Assembly: GCA_903922605.1 (NCBI GenBank)
Contig: CAIXUG010000064.1
Coordinates: 1-64,000, forward strand
DNA length: 64,000 nucleotides
Direction of reading: 5' to 3'
Source: an uncultured Verrucomicrobiota bacterium
GTDB taxonomy: Bacteria > Verrucomicrobiota > Verrucomicrobiia > Limisphaerales > UBA9464
The stretch's first letter is position 1. Each line of letters begins with the position of its first letter. The notes below the pieces were generated by a model that saw only the letters and a list, made by a program, of their open reading frames with translations, had not been told where the DNA came from and did not search any database. Below are positions 1-7,835 of the stretch, piece after piece. Position numbers and translations under genes: made by a program.

Positions 1-33
1 ACACTCTTTCCCTACACGACGCTCTTCCGATCT
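1..33 (+). other. Illumina TruSeq read-1 adapter (assembly artefact)
   Basis: The first 33 bases match the TruSeq universal/read-1 primer, beginning ACACTCTTTCCCTACACGAC and ending in the diagnostic GCTCTTCCGATCT. Genomic sequence starts at base 34. This is untrimmed library adapter, not biology. Read through on the minus strand it adds a false C-terminal tail (ending DRKSVV) to the TPR lipoprotein that runs into the contig edge. Confidence 0.98.
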
Positions 34-920
34 CGGGCCTCCTTGGGCCGTCCCTGTTTCAGGTACAGGTCGGCCAGCATGGCCGCCGTCAGCGCGCTTT
101 TGGGGAAGCGTTCCCGCAGTTCCTTGTAGATTGTCTCGGCCTTGGCGACCTCCCCCAGCGTCTCATAGCTCTCACCCATCTTTTGCAGCAGGACGGGTTC
201 ATCCGGCTTCAGCGCGGCGGCCTTGTCGAGGGCGGCGAGAACGTCCGGCTTGATTTTGTCCCGGAGCTTCGGCTCGCGGGCGCCGAGACGTCCGAAGGAT
301 AAGGCGAGATCGACCCAATAGGCGGCATTGTCCACGGGCTGCTTGCCGGCCTCGCGCAGGACTTTCAGGGCTTCCTCCGGCTGTTTCTGATCGGCCAGCA
401 GCTGGGCCAGCGCCTGCGAACTCGTCAGCGAGGCCGGCAGGACCTTGAGCGCCTCACGGTAGGCCGCGATCGCCTCGTCCTTGCGGCCGAGCTGGTAATA
501 CGTGAGGGCCAGAAACGACTTGGAGGCCCCGGTGGAACCGGGCTGCGCCACCGTGCGCTTCAGCACGATCACCGCCTTCTCGCCCTGTTTGCGTTCGAGG
601 TAGCGTCGCGCCACCTCCAACGCAAGCTGCTCATTGCCGGGATCGGCCGCGACGGACTTGGCGAAATACTCCAGGCCCTGGTCGTCAGTATTGTTGTCCT
701 GGGCGACCAGGCCGGCGGCATAGGAGGCATGCGCCCGGACCAGGCGCTCCACTTCCGCATCGGAAACCGTAGGCCGGTCTGGCGACGATGGTTTTGCTGA
801 GGCGGAAGAAGCAGGTGCTGACGCGGAGCCTTTCGCTCCGCCCTTGCTGGCGCAGCCCGCAGAGAATGCCGCCAAAGCTCCGCCCAGCAGCACAACCGAG
901 GCTATGTGGGCGAGCTGCAT
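34..920 (-). CDS. TPR-repeat lipoprotein, 3'-truncated at contig end
   Basis: A tetratricopeptide-repeat protein on the outside of the inner membrane or on the outer membrane; TPR proteins of this kind scaffold protein complexes, and no specific partner can be named. The start at 920 gives a clean lipoprotein signal of about 22 residues ending in the lipobox FSAGC. An in-frame upstream start at 986 would bury that signal. After an Ala/Ser/Pro-rich linker, helical TPR units run to the end, with typical D-P-x-N/E and A-L-x-L-x-P signatures. About 295 codons are genomic; the C-terminus is missing because the contig ends in adapter. Confidence 0.85.
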
Positions 921-1020
921 GAGATTGGGACGGACAGGGAAAAGACAACGCGGCCCCGACGAAACGGAGCCGCGCTGGATAAGCATCGTGACGCCCGGAA
1001 GGCGTGTGGGCGAAGCCGGA

Positions 1021-1122
1021 CTAGCGGCCCCAAGTACGCTTCTTATGGCGATTCTTACGGAGCTTCTTCCTCCGCTTGTGCTTGTTGATCTTCGCTTTAC
1101 GACGCTTCTTAAGTGAACCCAT
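1021..1122 (-). CDS. bS22-like AURKAIP1/COX24-domain mini-protein
   Basis: A 33-residue, extremely basic protein beginning MGSLKKRRKAKINKHK and continuing with further KRRKK and RKNRHKK runs. It matches the bacterial AURKAIP1/COX24 family, which includes the small ribosomal subunit protein bS22 of mycobacteria and is related to mitochondrial mS38. By family it would sit in the small subunit near the decoding centre. It lies between the TPR lipoprotein and hisG, all on the minus strand, 37 bases downstream of hisG. No strong Shine-Dalgarno is visible, only a purine-rich GAAGAAAAACAG. It is short enough to be missed by most gene callers. The family call rests on composition and motif. Confidence 0.75.
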   Translation of the reverse strand: MGSLKKRRKAKINKHKRRKKLRKNRHKKRTWGR

Positions 1123-1159
1123 ATTCTGTTTTTCTTCGACTAACCAAACTGTTGTTGAG

Positions 1160-2068
1160 TCAGTAAACCACCTTGTTCAGGGGATACTCGATTATTCCTT
1201 CGGCACCGGCTGCCTTCAATTGAGGGATAAATTCACGGACGACGGACTCGTCAATGATCGTTTCCACGGCAACCCAGCCGGCAAGACTCAAACTGGACAC
1301 CGTGGGATTACGCAATGCCGGGAGCGATTGCAACAGCTTTGGCAAATCGCTTTCACGAATGTTCATCTTGAGGCCCACCTTCGCCTCGGCCTCGATGGCC
1401 CCCCGGAGCAGCAGTGCCAGGGTCTCGATCTTCTGCCGTTTCCACGCATCCGTCCATGCCGTGTGGTTGGCGATCAGGCGCGGAGTGGACACCAGGAGCG
1501 TCTCCACGATACGGAGCTTGTTGGCGCGCAGCGAGGAGCCGGTCTCGGTGACTTCGACGATGGCATCGACCAGCTCACGGGCCTTCACCTCGGTTGCGCC
1601 CCACGAAAATTCCACTTCGGCCTTCACGCCGTTCTTCTTCAGCCAGCGCTTGGTCAGGCCCACGACCTCCGTCGCGACCCGCTTGCCTTCCAGGTCCTTC
1701 ACGGACTGGATGGAAGACTCTTCGGGCACCGCGAGCACCCAGCGCGTGGGCTGGCGGGTGGACTTGCTGAACAGAAACTCACCCACCTCATGCACCTTGC
1801 TGTGGTTTTCCTGAATCCAGTCGAGGCCGGTGATGCCGGCATCCAGATAGCCCAGCTCCACATAACGGCTGATTTCCTGCGCCCGGATCAGGCGGATCTG
1901 CAGCTCGGAGTCGTCCACGTAGGGTTCGTAGCTGCGGCTGGACACGGTGATGTTCCAGCCGGCCTTGGCCATCTTCTCCAAGGTGGCATCCTGCAAGGAG
2001 CCCTTCGGCAGCCCGAGCTTGAGCTTCGGGGCCGGGGCGGCAGCAACAGGAGCGGATTTCTTGCTCAT
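1160..2068 (-). CDS. hisG: ATP phosphoribosyltransferase HisG (long form)
   Basis: First enzyme of histidine biosynthesis: it joins ATP and PRPP to give N1-(5-phosphoribosyl)-ATP in the cytosol. The 302-residue protein opens its catalytic domain with [11 protein letters not shown], carries the membrane-binding-type fold segment [11 protein letters not shown], and has the PRPP-loop-like region [17 protein letters not shown]. About 75 residues follow that fit the C-terminal ACT-like regulatory domain of the long, HisZ-independent form, which is normally feedback-inhibited by histidine. A short Ala/Pro-rich leader precedes the domain. No other his genes are in the window, and no histidine-rich leader peptide is visible upstream. 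Confidence 0.95.
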   Translation of the reverse strand: MSKKSAPVAAAPAPKLKLGLPKGSLQDATLEKMAKAGWNITVSSRSYEPYVDDSELQIRLIRAQEISRYVELGYLDAGITGLDWIQENHSKVHEVGEFLFSKSTRQPTRWVLAVPEESSIQSVKDLEGKRVATEVVGLTKRWLKKNGVKAEVEFSWGATEVKARELVDAIVEVTETGSSLRANKLRIVETLLVSTPRLIANHTAWTDAWKRQKIETLALLLRGAIEAEAKVGLKMNIRESDLPKLLQSLPALRNPTVSSLSLAGWVAVETIIDESVVREFIPQLKAAGAEGIIEYPLNKVVY

Positions 2069-2287
2069 CGGTAAACGGAACGTGCTTCAGGTCACGCGGG
2101 GAGTTGAAACCGCTTCGCGGCCGGCGCTCCACGCGCGTGAACCGTTGAAACTGTCAGATCGTAGGAGGGCGTGCGACTTTTTTCTGCGCCGGTGAACGGA
2201 GGCACAGGGATGGTCCCGGGTCCCGCGTCCAAGGTCCAAGGTGCTGGACGCCACAAGCCTGATGTCACACCACAATGCGCTTGTCTC

Positions 2288-2539
2288 TCACTCAAACTCC
2301 ATCCGCTTCCACCATTCCTCCAGTTCGTCGGCACCGAAATCGGCCAGGATGTGGCCATCCACGTCGATGGAAGGGGCCTTGGTCTGGTCGGTGAGTTCGC
2401 GCATCTCACGGCGAGCGTCGGCGTCGAGAAAGAGGTTCAGGGTCTCGTAGCGGACGCCATGCGCGTCCAGCCAGTCGATGGCCTCGTGGCACCAGGGGCA
2501 GCCGGGCTTGATGAAGAGTCGGACCGATTGGGGCTTCAT
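2288..2539 (-). CDS. Glutaredoxin-family thiol oxidoreductase
   Basis: An 83-residue glutaredoxin-fold protein likely to reduce disulfides or glutathionylated targets in the cytosol. The dithiol active site CPWC is at residues 14-17, followed by the helix that normally follows it. A TKAPSIDVDG segment stands where the cis-proline of the TxP motif is expected. The start at 2539 leaves 4 bases after the stop of the cupin gene upstream, which supports a two-gene operon; an in-frame start at 2569 would overlap that gene by 26 bases and is less likely. Confidence 0.85.
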   Translation of the reverse strand: MKPQSVRLFIKPGCPWCHEAIDWLDAHGVRYETLNLFLDADARREMRELTDQTKAPSIDVDGHILADFGADELEEWWKRMEFE

Positions 2540-2543
2540 GAGG

Positions 2544-2915
2544 CTACTCAGTGAGAAAGGTGTCGCCATGCTCGTAGGCCGGGGCGCAGCAGCAGAGCAG
2601 GCGCAGGGTCTCGTCGCCGGTATTCCAGAGCTTGTGCTTCTTACCCGGCGGAATGGCGATGGCGTCGCCGGCCTTCACCTCAAAGAGATCGGCCTCGATC
2701 CGTATCCGGCCGGTGCCGTGCGTGATGTAGTAAATCTCTTCCGTCCGGGCGTGATAATGCTCGTCGGTCGCCTTGCCCACCGGCAGCCGGGCCTCGGCCA
2801 GGCTCTGGTTGCGGATGGCGGAGTTGCGGTGCGACAGCAGCTCGCGGATCTCGGAGCTGTCCTTCGTGATGAACGCGGGTTGCGCGTCGAGATTGATGAC
2901 GTCCATTGGTCCCAA
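2544..2915 (-). CDS. Single-domain cupin protein
   Basis: A 123-residue small beta-barrel protein with both cupin motifs. Motif 1 supplies metal ligands H53, H55 and E59 or E60; motif 2 has G83, PPG at 89-91, H94 and N98. Single-domain cupins of this size are variously sugar isomerases, dioxygenases or sensors, so no substrate can be assigned. It is 4 bases upstream of a glutaredoxin gene on the same strand, hinting at a redox-linked role. Start may be Met4 (position 2906) rather than Met1. Confidence 0.8.
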   Translation of the reverse strand: MGPMDVINLDAQPAFITKDSSEIRELLSHRNSAIRNQSLAEARLPVGKATDEHYHARTEEIYYITHGTGRIRIEADLFEVKAGDAIAIPPGKKHKLWNTGDETLRLLCCCAPAYEHGDTFLTE

Positions 2916-3017
2916 GGATGAGGCCGGAAGGGGCTTCCGTAAAGCCGAGCGACGCCGGAGCGGTGTCCCTCACTTCATCTGAATCTTTTTCTGCATCGTA
3001 ATCACGAGGAAAGTGGC

Positions 3018-3050
3018 GATTAAGATTATGATGATGATTAGGATTATGAG
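3018..3050. repeat. AT-rich GATTA/TTATGA low-complexity tract
   Basis: Between the cupin gene and the flavoprotein is a run of short imperfect ATTAAGATTATGATGATGA-like units, strikingly AT-rich against GC-rich surroundings. It sits in the divergent promoter gap, so it may carry promoter elements, but no clear -35/-10 pair stands out. Confidence 0.45.
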
Positions 3051-3109
3051 TGGGCAGGATACCACGGCGGAGGAGGGGCTTCGCTTCGGCCCATCCATCT
3101 GACTAATCT

Positions 3110-4675
3110 TTGCGCGTGTCCGAGACCTACGATCTGGCTGTGGTCGGCTCCGCCTTTGCCGGTTCGCTCACCGCGATGATTGCGCGACGGCTGGGCCGCT
3201 CGGTCGTGCTCCTTGAGCGCGGGCGGCATCCCCGCTTTGCCATTGGCGAATCCTCGACTCCGCTCGCCAACCTGCTGCTAGAACGGCTCGCGAACCGTTA
3301 CGGGCTCCCCGCCCTGGCCCCGCTCGCGAAATGGGGATCATGGCAGCGGGAGCATCCGGAGATCGGTTGCGGCCTGAAGCGCGGCTTCACTTTTTACCAT
3401 CATGACTTTGACCGGGCCTTTGCGCCGCGCACGGACCGGGCCAATGAACTGATGGTGGCCGCGAGCCCCAACGATACGATTTCCGACACCCACTGGTTCC
3501 GCCCCGACTTCGACCACTTTTTCCAGCGCGAGGCGGTTGCCCAAGGCGTGGTCTATCACGACGAGGTCAGCCTCACCGCCGCCGAGTTCGGCAATGACGG
3601 CGTCCGGCTCGCCGGCCGGCAGCGGGGGGAGCCCGTGGAGTTCCGCGCGCGCTTCGTGGTGGACGCCAGCGGGCCGCGCGGATTCCTGCACCGAGCGTTG
3701 GGACTCGGTGAGCGCTCTTTTGCCGGCTATCCCGCCACGCAGGCGCTGTACTCCCATTTCACCGGCGTGCGGCGCTGGGAGAACCTGAACCCGCCCGAAG
3801 GAACGCCGCCGTTCCCGCCGGACGATGCCGCGCTGCATCATGCCTTTCCTGGCGGCTGGATGTGGGTGTTGCGCTTCAACAACGGCATCACCAGCGCCGG
3901 CGTGTCCGTCAGTGATGAACTGGCGCAGGAACTGGTGCTGCACGAAGGCCAACCCGCCTGGCACCGCCTGCTGGCCCGCCTGCCCTCGGTCGCCCGGCAG
4001 TTTGCCCACGCCACGCCGACCCGCGAATTCACCCACATGCCGGCGCTGACCTTCCGCAGCACCCAGGCGGCGGGCGATCGCTGGGCGTTGCTGCCTTCCG
4101 CAGCGGGCTTTGTGGATCCCCTGCTCTCCACCGGCTTCACGCTCACGCTGCTGGGAGTGGAACGGTTGGCCGCACTGTTCGCCGAAAATCCGGTTCCATC
4201 GCGCCAAGATCTGGACGCCTACGCCGCCTCGGTGGATGCCGACGTGAACGCCGCCGCCGCGCTGATCGGCACCCTGCACCGGCACTTTGACCGGCCCGCC
4301 GATTTTCAGTCGCTGCTGATGCTTTACTTTGCCGCCGCCAGTTTCAGCGAGACAGCCCGGCGGCTGGACCGCCCGGAACTGGCCCCGGGATTCCTGCTGC
4401 GCGGGCATCCGGAATTTGCGGCCGGGCTCCACCGGATTCTGGAAGCGGTCCGGACCTCCGGTCTGCGCGGGGAAGCCCTGCTGCAGGCGGTCCGGGAAAC
4501 GGTCACGCCGGTGGACGTGGGCGGCTGGTGCAATCCGGCCCGGCAGAACTGGTATCCGGTGGAGATGGCCCCGCTCTTCGCGGCGGCGGACCGGCTGGGC
4601 AGCAGCCGGGAAGAAATCCGCGCCATGCTGCTGCGCGCCGGCGTCGAGGCGGCTCAGTTGCCCGGCGGCGGCTGA
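3110..4675 (+). CDS. FAD-dependent halogenase-like oxidoreductase
   Basis: A flavoprotein of the tryptophan-halogenase/geranylgeranyl-reductase group. The N-terminus has a Rossmann FAD-binding strand with VVGSAFAG at residues 11-18 and the FAIGESSTPL segment at 43-52 that is typical of flavin-dependent halogenase relatives. The halogenase signature WxWxIP appears only in modified form, as GGWMWVLRFNN, without the Ile-Pro, so halogenating activity is doubtful. A second FAD-contact segment, AAGFVDPLLSTG, is clear. It starts at a TTG (3110); a GTG at 3116 is an alternative. It overlaps convergently by 22 bases with the Spy-like gene. Substrate unknown. Confidence 0.8.
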   Translation: MRVSETYDLAVVGSAFAGSLTAMIARRLGRSVVLLERGRHPRFAIGESSTPLANLLLERLANRYGLPALAPLAKWGSWQREHPEIGCGLKRGFTFYHHDFDRAFAPRTDRANELMVAASPNDTISDTHWFRPDFDHFFQREAVAQGVVYHDEVSLTAAEFGNDGVRLAGRQRGEPVEFRARFVVDASGPRGFLHRALGLGERSFAGYPATQALYSHFTGVRRWENLNPPEGTPPFPPDDAALHHAFPGGWMWVLRFNNGITSAGVSVSDELAQELVLHEGQPAWHRLLARLPSVARQFAHATPTREFTHMPALTFRSTQAAGDRWALLPSAAGFVDPLLSTGFTLTLLGVERLAALFAENPVPSRQDLDAYAASVDADVNAAAALIGTLHRHFDRPADFQSLLMLYFAAASFSETARRLDRPELAPGFLLRGHPEFAAGLHRILEAVRTSGLRGEALLQAVRETVTPVDVGGWCNPARQNWYPVEMAPLFAAADRLGSSREEIRAMLLRAGVEAAQLPGGG

Positions 4676-5118
4676 ACCGGCGACGCGTTGGTCGGATTGC
4701 GGAGGCCGGGCATGGGCGCATTGGTGCCCTCACCGGGACGCCGCCCGATGCGTGCGCGCAGCATTTCCTCGAACTTTGCCTTCTGTTCGGAAGTCATTTC
4801 GGCCAGCACCCGCTCGCGCAACTGTTCCAGTTCAACCTTGGCCTGGGGTGCCAGCGGTTCCCAGAGCTTCCGAAAGCGCTCCTGGCTCTCCTTGATCTGG
4901 ACCTCAATCTTGGTTCGTTGCTCAGCGGTCAGCTCCAATTGCCGCTCGGTGCGGCGAAGCATTTCGAACCGCTGCCAGAGCATGAGGGGCAGGGTCTCCC
5001 GCTTGGCCACCTCGGCCTCACGGCGGGTTTTGGCCTGAATGTTGAAGATCGTGTAACCCGTGATGGCGCCAGCGGCAAAGATCAGCAGCGCGGCAAAAGT
5101 GAACTTCCAGGCTTTCAC
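4654..5118 (-). CDS. Membrane-anchored Spy/CpxP-like stress protein
   Basis: About 154 residues: one N-terminal transmembrane or signal-anchor helix (residues ~6-28), then a highly charged helical domain with the repeated pattern LTAEQRTKIE and MTSEQKAKFEEML, then a Pro/Asn-rich tail. The LTxEQ-type helices recall periplasmic Spy/CpxP/CnrX-like chaperone-sensors. A GTG start at 5118 overlaps the preceding stop as GTGA, indicating translational coupling to the membrane protein upstream. Third gene of the sigma-factor operon, so it may be an envelope sensor or target. Overlaps the flavoprotein convergently by 22 bases. Confidence 0.7.
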   Translation of the reverse strand: MKAWKFTFAALLIFAAGAITGYTIFNIQAKTRREAEVAKRETLPLMLWQRFEMLRRTERQLELTAEQRTKIEVQIKESQERFRKLWEPLAPQAKVELEQLRERVLAEMTSEQKAKFEEMLRARIGRRPGEGTNAPMPGLRNPTNASPVQPPPGN

Positions 5119-5435
5119 CAAGATTCGGAGGGAACCTCCATACCGCTGGGCACGACCAGGCTGTCAAGTTCCGCAGCGGCAAACTCCGTCACGGAGCCGT
5201 CATCTGGCAGCGTGGTCGGGGTGGAGAAGTTGATGACACAGGCAACCCCGGCGACCGCCAGGCTCGGCAGGGCCAACCGCCAGAAGGCCACCGTCCACTC
5301 CGTCAGCAGATCTTTCGGGACCGTGGCCAGACGCGCCATGATCCGGCGTTCAAAGGCCAGCGGCACCTGCTCCGAAGGCACATCCTGACGGGCGGCCTGA
5401 AGCAAGCTTTTCTGGAGCTGATCGTAGTTCATCAC
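5115..5435 (-). CDS. Small membrane protein, putative anti-sigma factor
   Basis: A 106-residue protein with a soluble N-terminal helical part, a single hydrophobic segment at about residues 51-66 (LALPSLAVAGVACVIN), and a short acidic C-terminal part. It has no recognisable zinc-binding HxxxCxxC motif, so it is not a classical ZAS anti-sigma. Its place directly downstream of an ECF sigma gene, and its one-helix topology, make an anti-sigma role the best guess. It is coupled to the downstream Spy-like gene by a GTGA overlap. Confidence 0.6.
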   Translation of the reverse strand: MMNYDQLQKSLLQAARQDVPSEQVPLAFERRIMARLATVPKDLLTEWTVAFWRLALPSLAVAGVACVINFSTPTTLPDDGSVTEFAAAELDSLVVPSGMEVPSESW

Positions 5436-5468
5436 CGGTTAAAACTGACGTGACGGGGGGGACGGCGG

Positions 5469-6050
5469 TTACACATACTTCTCCGGATGCATCCGTTGTA
5501 GTATTTTTTTCATTTCGGCCCTCGCACGAAAAGCGCGGACTTTTACTAGGGGACCCGACCAACCGGTCAGTTCAGAAATCTCACGCACACTGCGGTCCTC
5601 AATCTCCAACAGGGTGATGATGAGGCGGCCGGCAGGTGACATCTTTTCCAGGACCTTGCGCACCAGGGAACGGGCCGCCTCGGCATCGTTTTCGGTGCTC
5701 TCGGGGGAGGCCGCGTACTGGTTCAGCCAATCGGACTCCTCGTTGGAGAGGTCCGTCGAGTTATGTTCGCGATTTCGCTGATGGCGGCGCAAAAAATCGT
5801 AGCAGGTGTGGACTGCCGTCCGCATCAGCCAGTGCTCAAACGGCGCATCGGCCCGCCACGTATCGAGCTTGGAGAAAGCCTTCAGGAAGGTCTCCTGAAC
5901 GATATCCTGAACCTCGTCCTCCCGGCGGGCGTAGCGACGGGCGGTGGCAAACAGCCGGGGCTGGTAACGCCGGATCAGCTCCTCAAAGCGCGCGGTGTCA
6001 CCACCGCGAACGGCGGCAACAATCTCGGCATCAGCAGGTTCCGGGTTCAC
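5469..6050 (-). CDS. ECF RNA polymerase sigma factor
   Basis: A 193-residue extracytoplasmic-function sigma factor. Region 2 is clear (YQPRLFATARRYARREDEVQ then DIVQETFLKAF), including the core-binding and -10 recognition helices with DTWRADAPFEHWLMRTA. Region 4 is the helix-turn-helix segment SVREISELTGWSGPLVKVRA. It starts with GTG at 6050. Downstream on the same strand lie a one-helix membrane protein and a Spy-like anchored protein, so this looks like a self-contained envelope-stress regulon head. The inducing signal is unknown. Confidence 0.92.
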   Translation of the reverse strand: MNPEPADAEIVAAVRGGDTARFEELIRRYQPRLFATARRYARREDEVQDIVQETFLKAFSKLDTWRADAPFEHWLMRTAVHTCYDFLRRHQRNREHNSTDLSNEESDWLNQYAASPESTENDAEAARSLVRKVLEKMSPAGRLIITLLEIEDRSVREISELTGWSGPLVKVRAFRARAEMKKILQRMHPEKYV

Positions 6051-6113
6051 CTGTAAATAGCCTGCCGAAATTTTCCAAAAAAATGAAGCGCGTTAAAATT
6101 CATTCTGTCCGCA

Positions 6114-6146
6114 TAAAAAAAGCCGCCGCAAACGGATGCGGCGGCT
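6114..6146 (-). terminator. Rho-independent terminator after the Lys/Glu-rich exported protein
   Basis: On the minus strand a perfect 10-bp stem (AGCCGCCGCA pairing with TGCGGCGGCT) with a 6-base loop is followed directly by a run of seven Ts. It sits about 45 bases past the stop of the exported protein at 6191 and upstream of the sigma gene, so it separates the two transcription units. Confidence 0.85.
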
Positions 6147-6190
6147 GCTCAAACCGTGGACAGGCTGAGACAGGGGCGATGGAAGACCGG

Positions 6191-6514
6191 TTACTTGGTT
6201 TCTGCCTTGTGCTCGGGCTCGGCCTGCGCTGCCTTCTTTTCCTGGGCCTTGGCGCGCTTCTCGAGGTGGGCCAGCTTCTTGGTTTCCGCCTCGGTCAGTT
6301 TGCCGGCGGCCTTCTTCTCGCGGAGTTCCCTGAGCTGGGCGTCAGACTTGGCCTGCGCCGCCTTGCGCTTGGCTTCGCGCTGTTCCGGCGTGAGCGCCTC
6401 GGCCTGCTGTTTCTTGGGCGCATCCGGGGCGGGGGCCTTGTCCTCGGCGCGTAGGAAGTTGGCACCGCCGAGCAGGAGGCCGGCGATGCAGAGTGAACGG
6501 ACGATGGTCTTCAT
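6191..6514 (-). CDS. Small exported Lys/Glu/Ala-rich protein
   Basis: About 107 residues. The start at 6514 gives a typical signal peptide (MKTIVRSLCIAGLLLGGA) with probable cleavage after FLRA; an upstream in-frame start at 6553 would bury it. The mature part is almost wholly charged helix with LTPEQREAKRKAAQAK and LTEAETKKLAHLEKRAK, likely a coiled coil, ending in an EPEHK tail. Composition resembles periplasmic Spy-like helical proteins, but no family can be named. A strong terminator follows. Confidence 0.65.
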   Translation of the reverse strand: MKTIVRSLCIAGLLLGGANFLRAEDKAPAPDAPKKQQAEALTPEQREAKRKAAQAKSDAQLRELREKKAAGKLTEAETKKLAHLEKRAKAQEKKAAQAEPEHKAETK

Positions 6515-6680
6515 TATACGAACGTGTGTGTTGACTGCGTTGGCCATTCCCACCTCCTGGCGGGATGGCTACAACTGTGACGGACATGGGATCTGACCGG
6601 TTGCGCCGGTTCCCGTTCAAAGCATCCGTCTCGGGCGGACGGCTCCTTGTTACCCCGGCGCAGTCTGCTAGGATCGCCGC

Positions 6681-7667
6681 GTGAGCGATCTCCTCGTTGG
6701 CGCCCTGGCGGTGCTGCTGGCCATGAATCTGACGGCCGCCCCGGGCAATCCGGTCGTGCCGCCGACGGGCATCACAGCCTCGGTGCCGAACACCAATGAC
6801 CCGGTAGAGCAGGAACTCCAAAAGCTGCTGGTCGCCGATGACGCCGCCCAGGAAGCCGCCGAAAAACTGATCGCCGAGGCCGACCAACCGCCAGATCCGC
6901 TGCTCGCCCCCACGCAGCTCACCCTGCGTGCCCGGCTGGATGAGAAGTTCAAGCCGGTCCGCGAGGGCTACGAGGATTTCATCCAGCGCCATCCGAAGCA
7001 CGCCCGGGGATGGATGGCCTATGCCAGTTTTCTGCACGACACCGGGGATGAGAAAGACGCCATCGAACGCTACGAGAAGGCACGGGAACTGGATCCAAAA
7101 GACCCCGCCGCCTGGAACAACCTTGCGAACATCTACGCGCACATCGGCCCGGTCGAAAAGGCGTTCCCCTATTACGACGAGGCGATCCGGCTCAAGCCCG
7201 ACGAGCCGCTCTACCTGCACAACTTCGGCACGCTGGTCTTCCTCTTCCGCAAGGACGCCACGAACTACTTCAAATGCGATGAGCAGGAGGTTTTCGCCCG
7301 CGCGCTGGCGCTCTACGATCGCGCGCTGAAGCTGGATCCGAAGAATTTCCCCCTCGCCTCGGACGTGGCGCAGACCTACTACGGCATCAAGCCGCCCTCC
7401 ACGAAGACGCCCGAGGAGGCGCGCGCGGCGGAACTGCATCTCGCCGACCAGGCCCTCGCCTCCTGGACCAATGCCTTCAGCATCGCTGGTGACGGCGTGG
7501 AACGGGAAGGCGTGTATCTGCACTTCGCCCGTTGGAATATCCGGGTCGGGCGCTTCGCGGAAGCGCGGACGAATCTCACCTCGGTCACGAACACCATGTA
7601 CGCCCAGGTGAAGCAGCGGCTGGAACGCAACCTGGCCGAGAAGGATCCTCAGCCGGCGAAGCCGTGA
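6681..7667 (+). CDS. Exported TPR-repeat protein
   Basis: A 328-residue protein starting at GTG 6681, with a hydrophobic N-terminus that looks like a signal peptide (LLVGALAVLLAMNLTAAPG). After a variable segment come three to four TPR units, the clearest being ending in ALE/ARELDPKDPAAWNNLANIY and AIRLKPDEPLYLHNFG. It probably acts as a periplasmic or envelope scaffold. It stands alone on the plus strand, without operon partners. Confidence 0.8.
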   Translation: MSDLLVGALAVLLAMNLTAAPGNPVVPPTGITASVPNTNDPVEQELQKLLVADDAAQEAAEKLIAEADQPPDPLLAPTQLTLRARLDEKFKPVREGYEDFIQRHPKHARGWMAYASFLHDTGDEKDAIERYEKARELDPKDPAAWNNLANIYAHIGPVEKAFPYYDEAIRLKPDEPLYLHNFGTLVFLFRKDATNYFKCDEQEVFARALALYDRALKLDPKNFPLASDVAQTYYGIKPPSTKTPEEARAAELHLADQALASWTNAFSIAGDGVEREGVYLHFARWNIRVGRFAEARTNLTSVTNTMYAQVKQRLERNLAEKDPQPAKP

Positions 7668-7835
7668 GCCCCCTTGAGCGCGGAGCGGGGAACGCGGAGC
7701 GCGGAACGGAAGAGGCCCGATAATCCGTGGCCCAGTCGCCGTTCGAGGCAGGAATCTGACCTGCGGCGGTGATAGGAGACGAGGTGACGAGGCTCATTAT
7801 TCTCCCTGCCTGCCGTTCCCGAGGCTCGGCCCCTT
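7668..7835. other. Intergenic gap with short GGAGCGCGGAA-type repeats
   Basis: Convergent gap of 168 bases between a TPR gene and a HEAT-repeat gene. Bases ~7675-7708 contain imperfect direct copies of GCGGAGCGGGGAAC / GCGGAGCGCGGAAC. No terminator with a T-run, no ORF and no RNA gene are seen. Confidence 0.5.

Noticed and set aside
2069-2287. Histidine attenuator upstream of hisG
   Set aside because: The region has some hairpin potential but no His-rich leader ORF or terminator with a T-run.
7668-7835. tRNA or small RNA in the gap after the TPR gene
   Set aside because: No cloverleaf, T-loop consensus or terminator; only short GGAGCGCGGAAC repeats.
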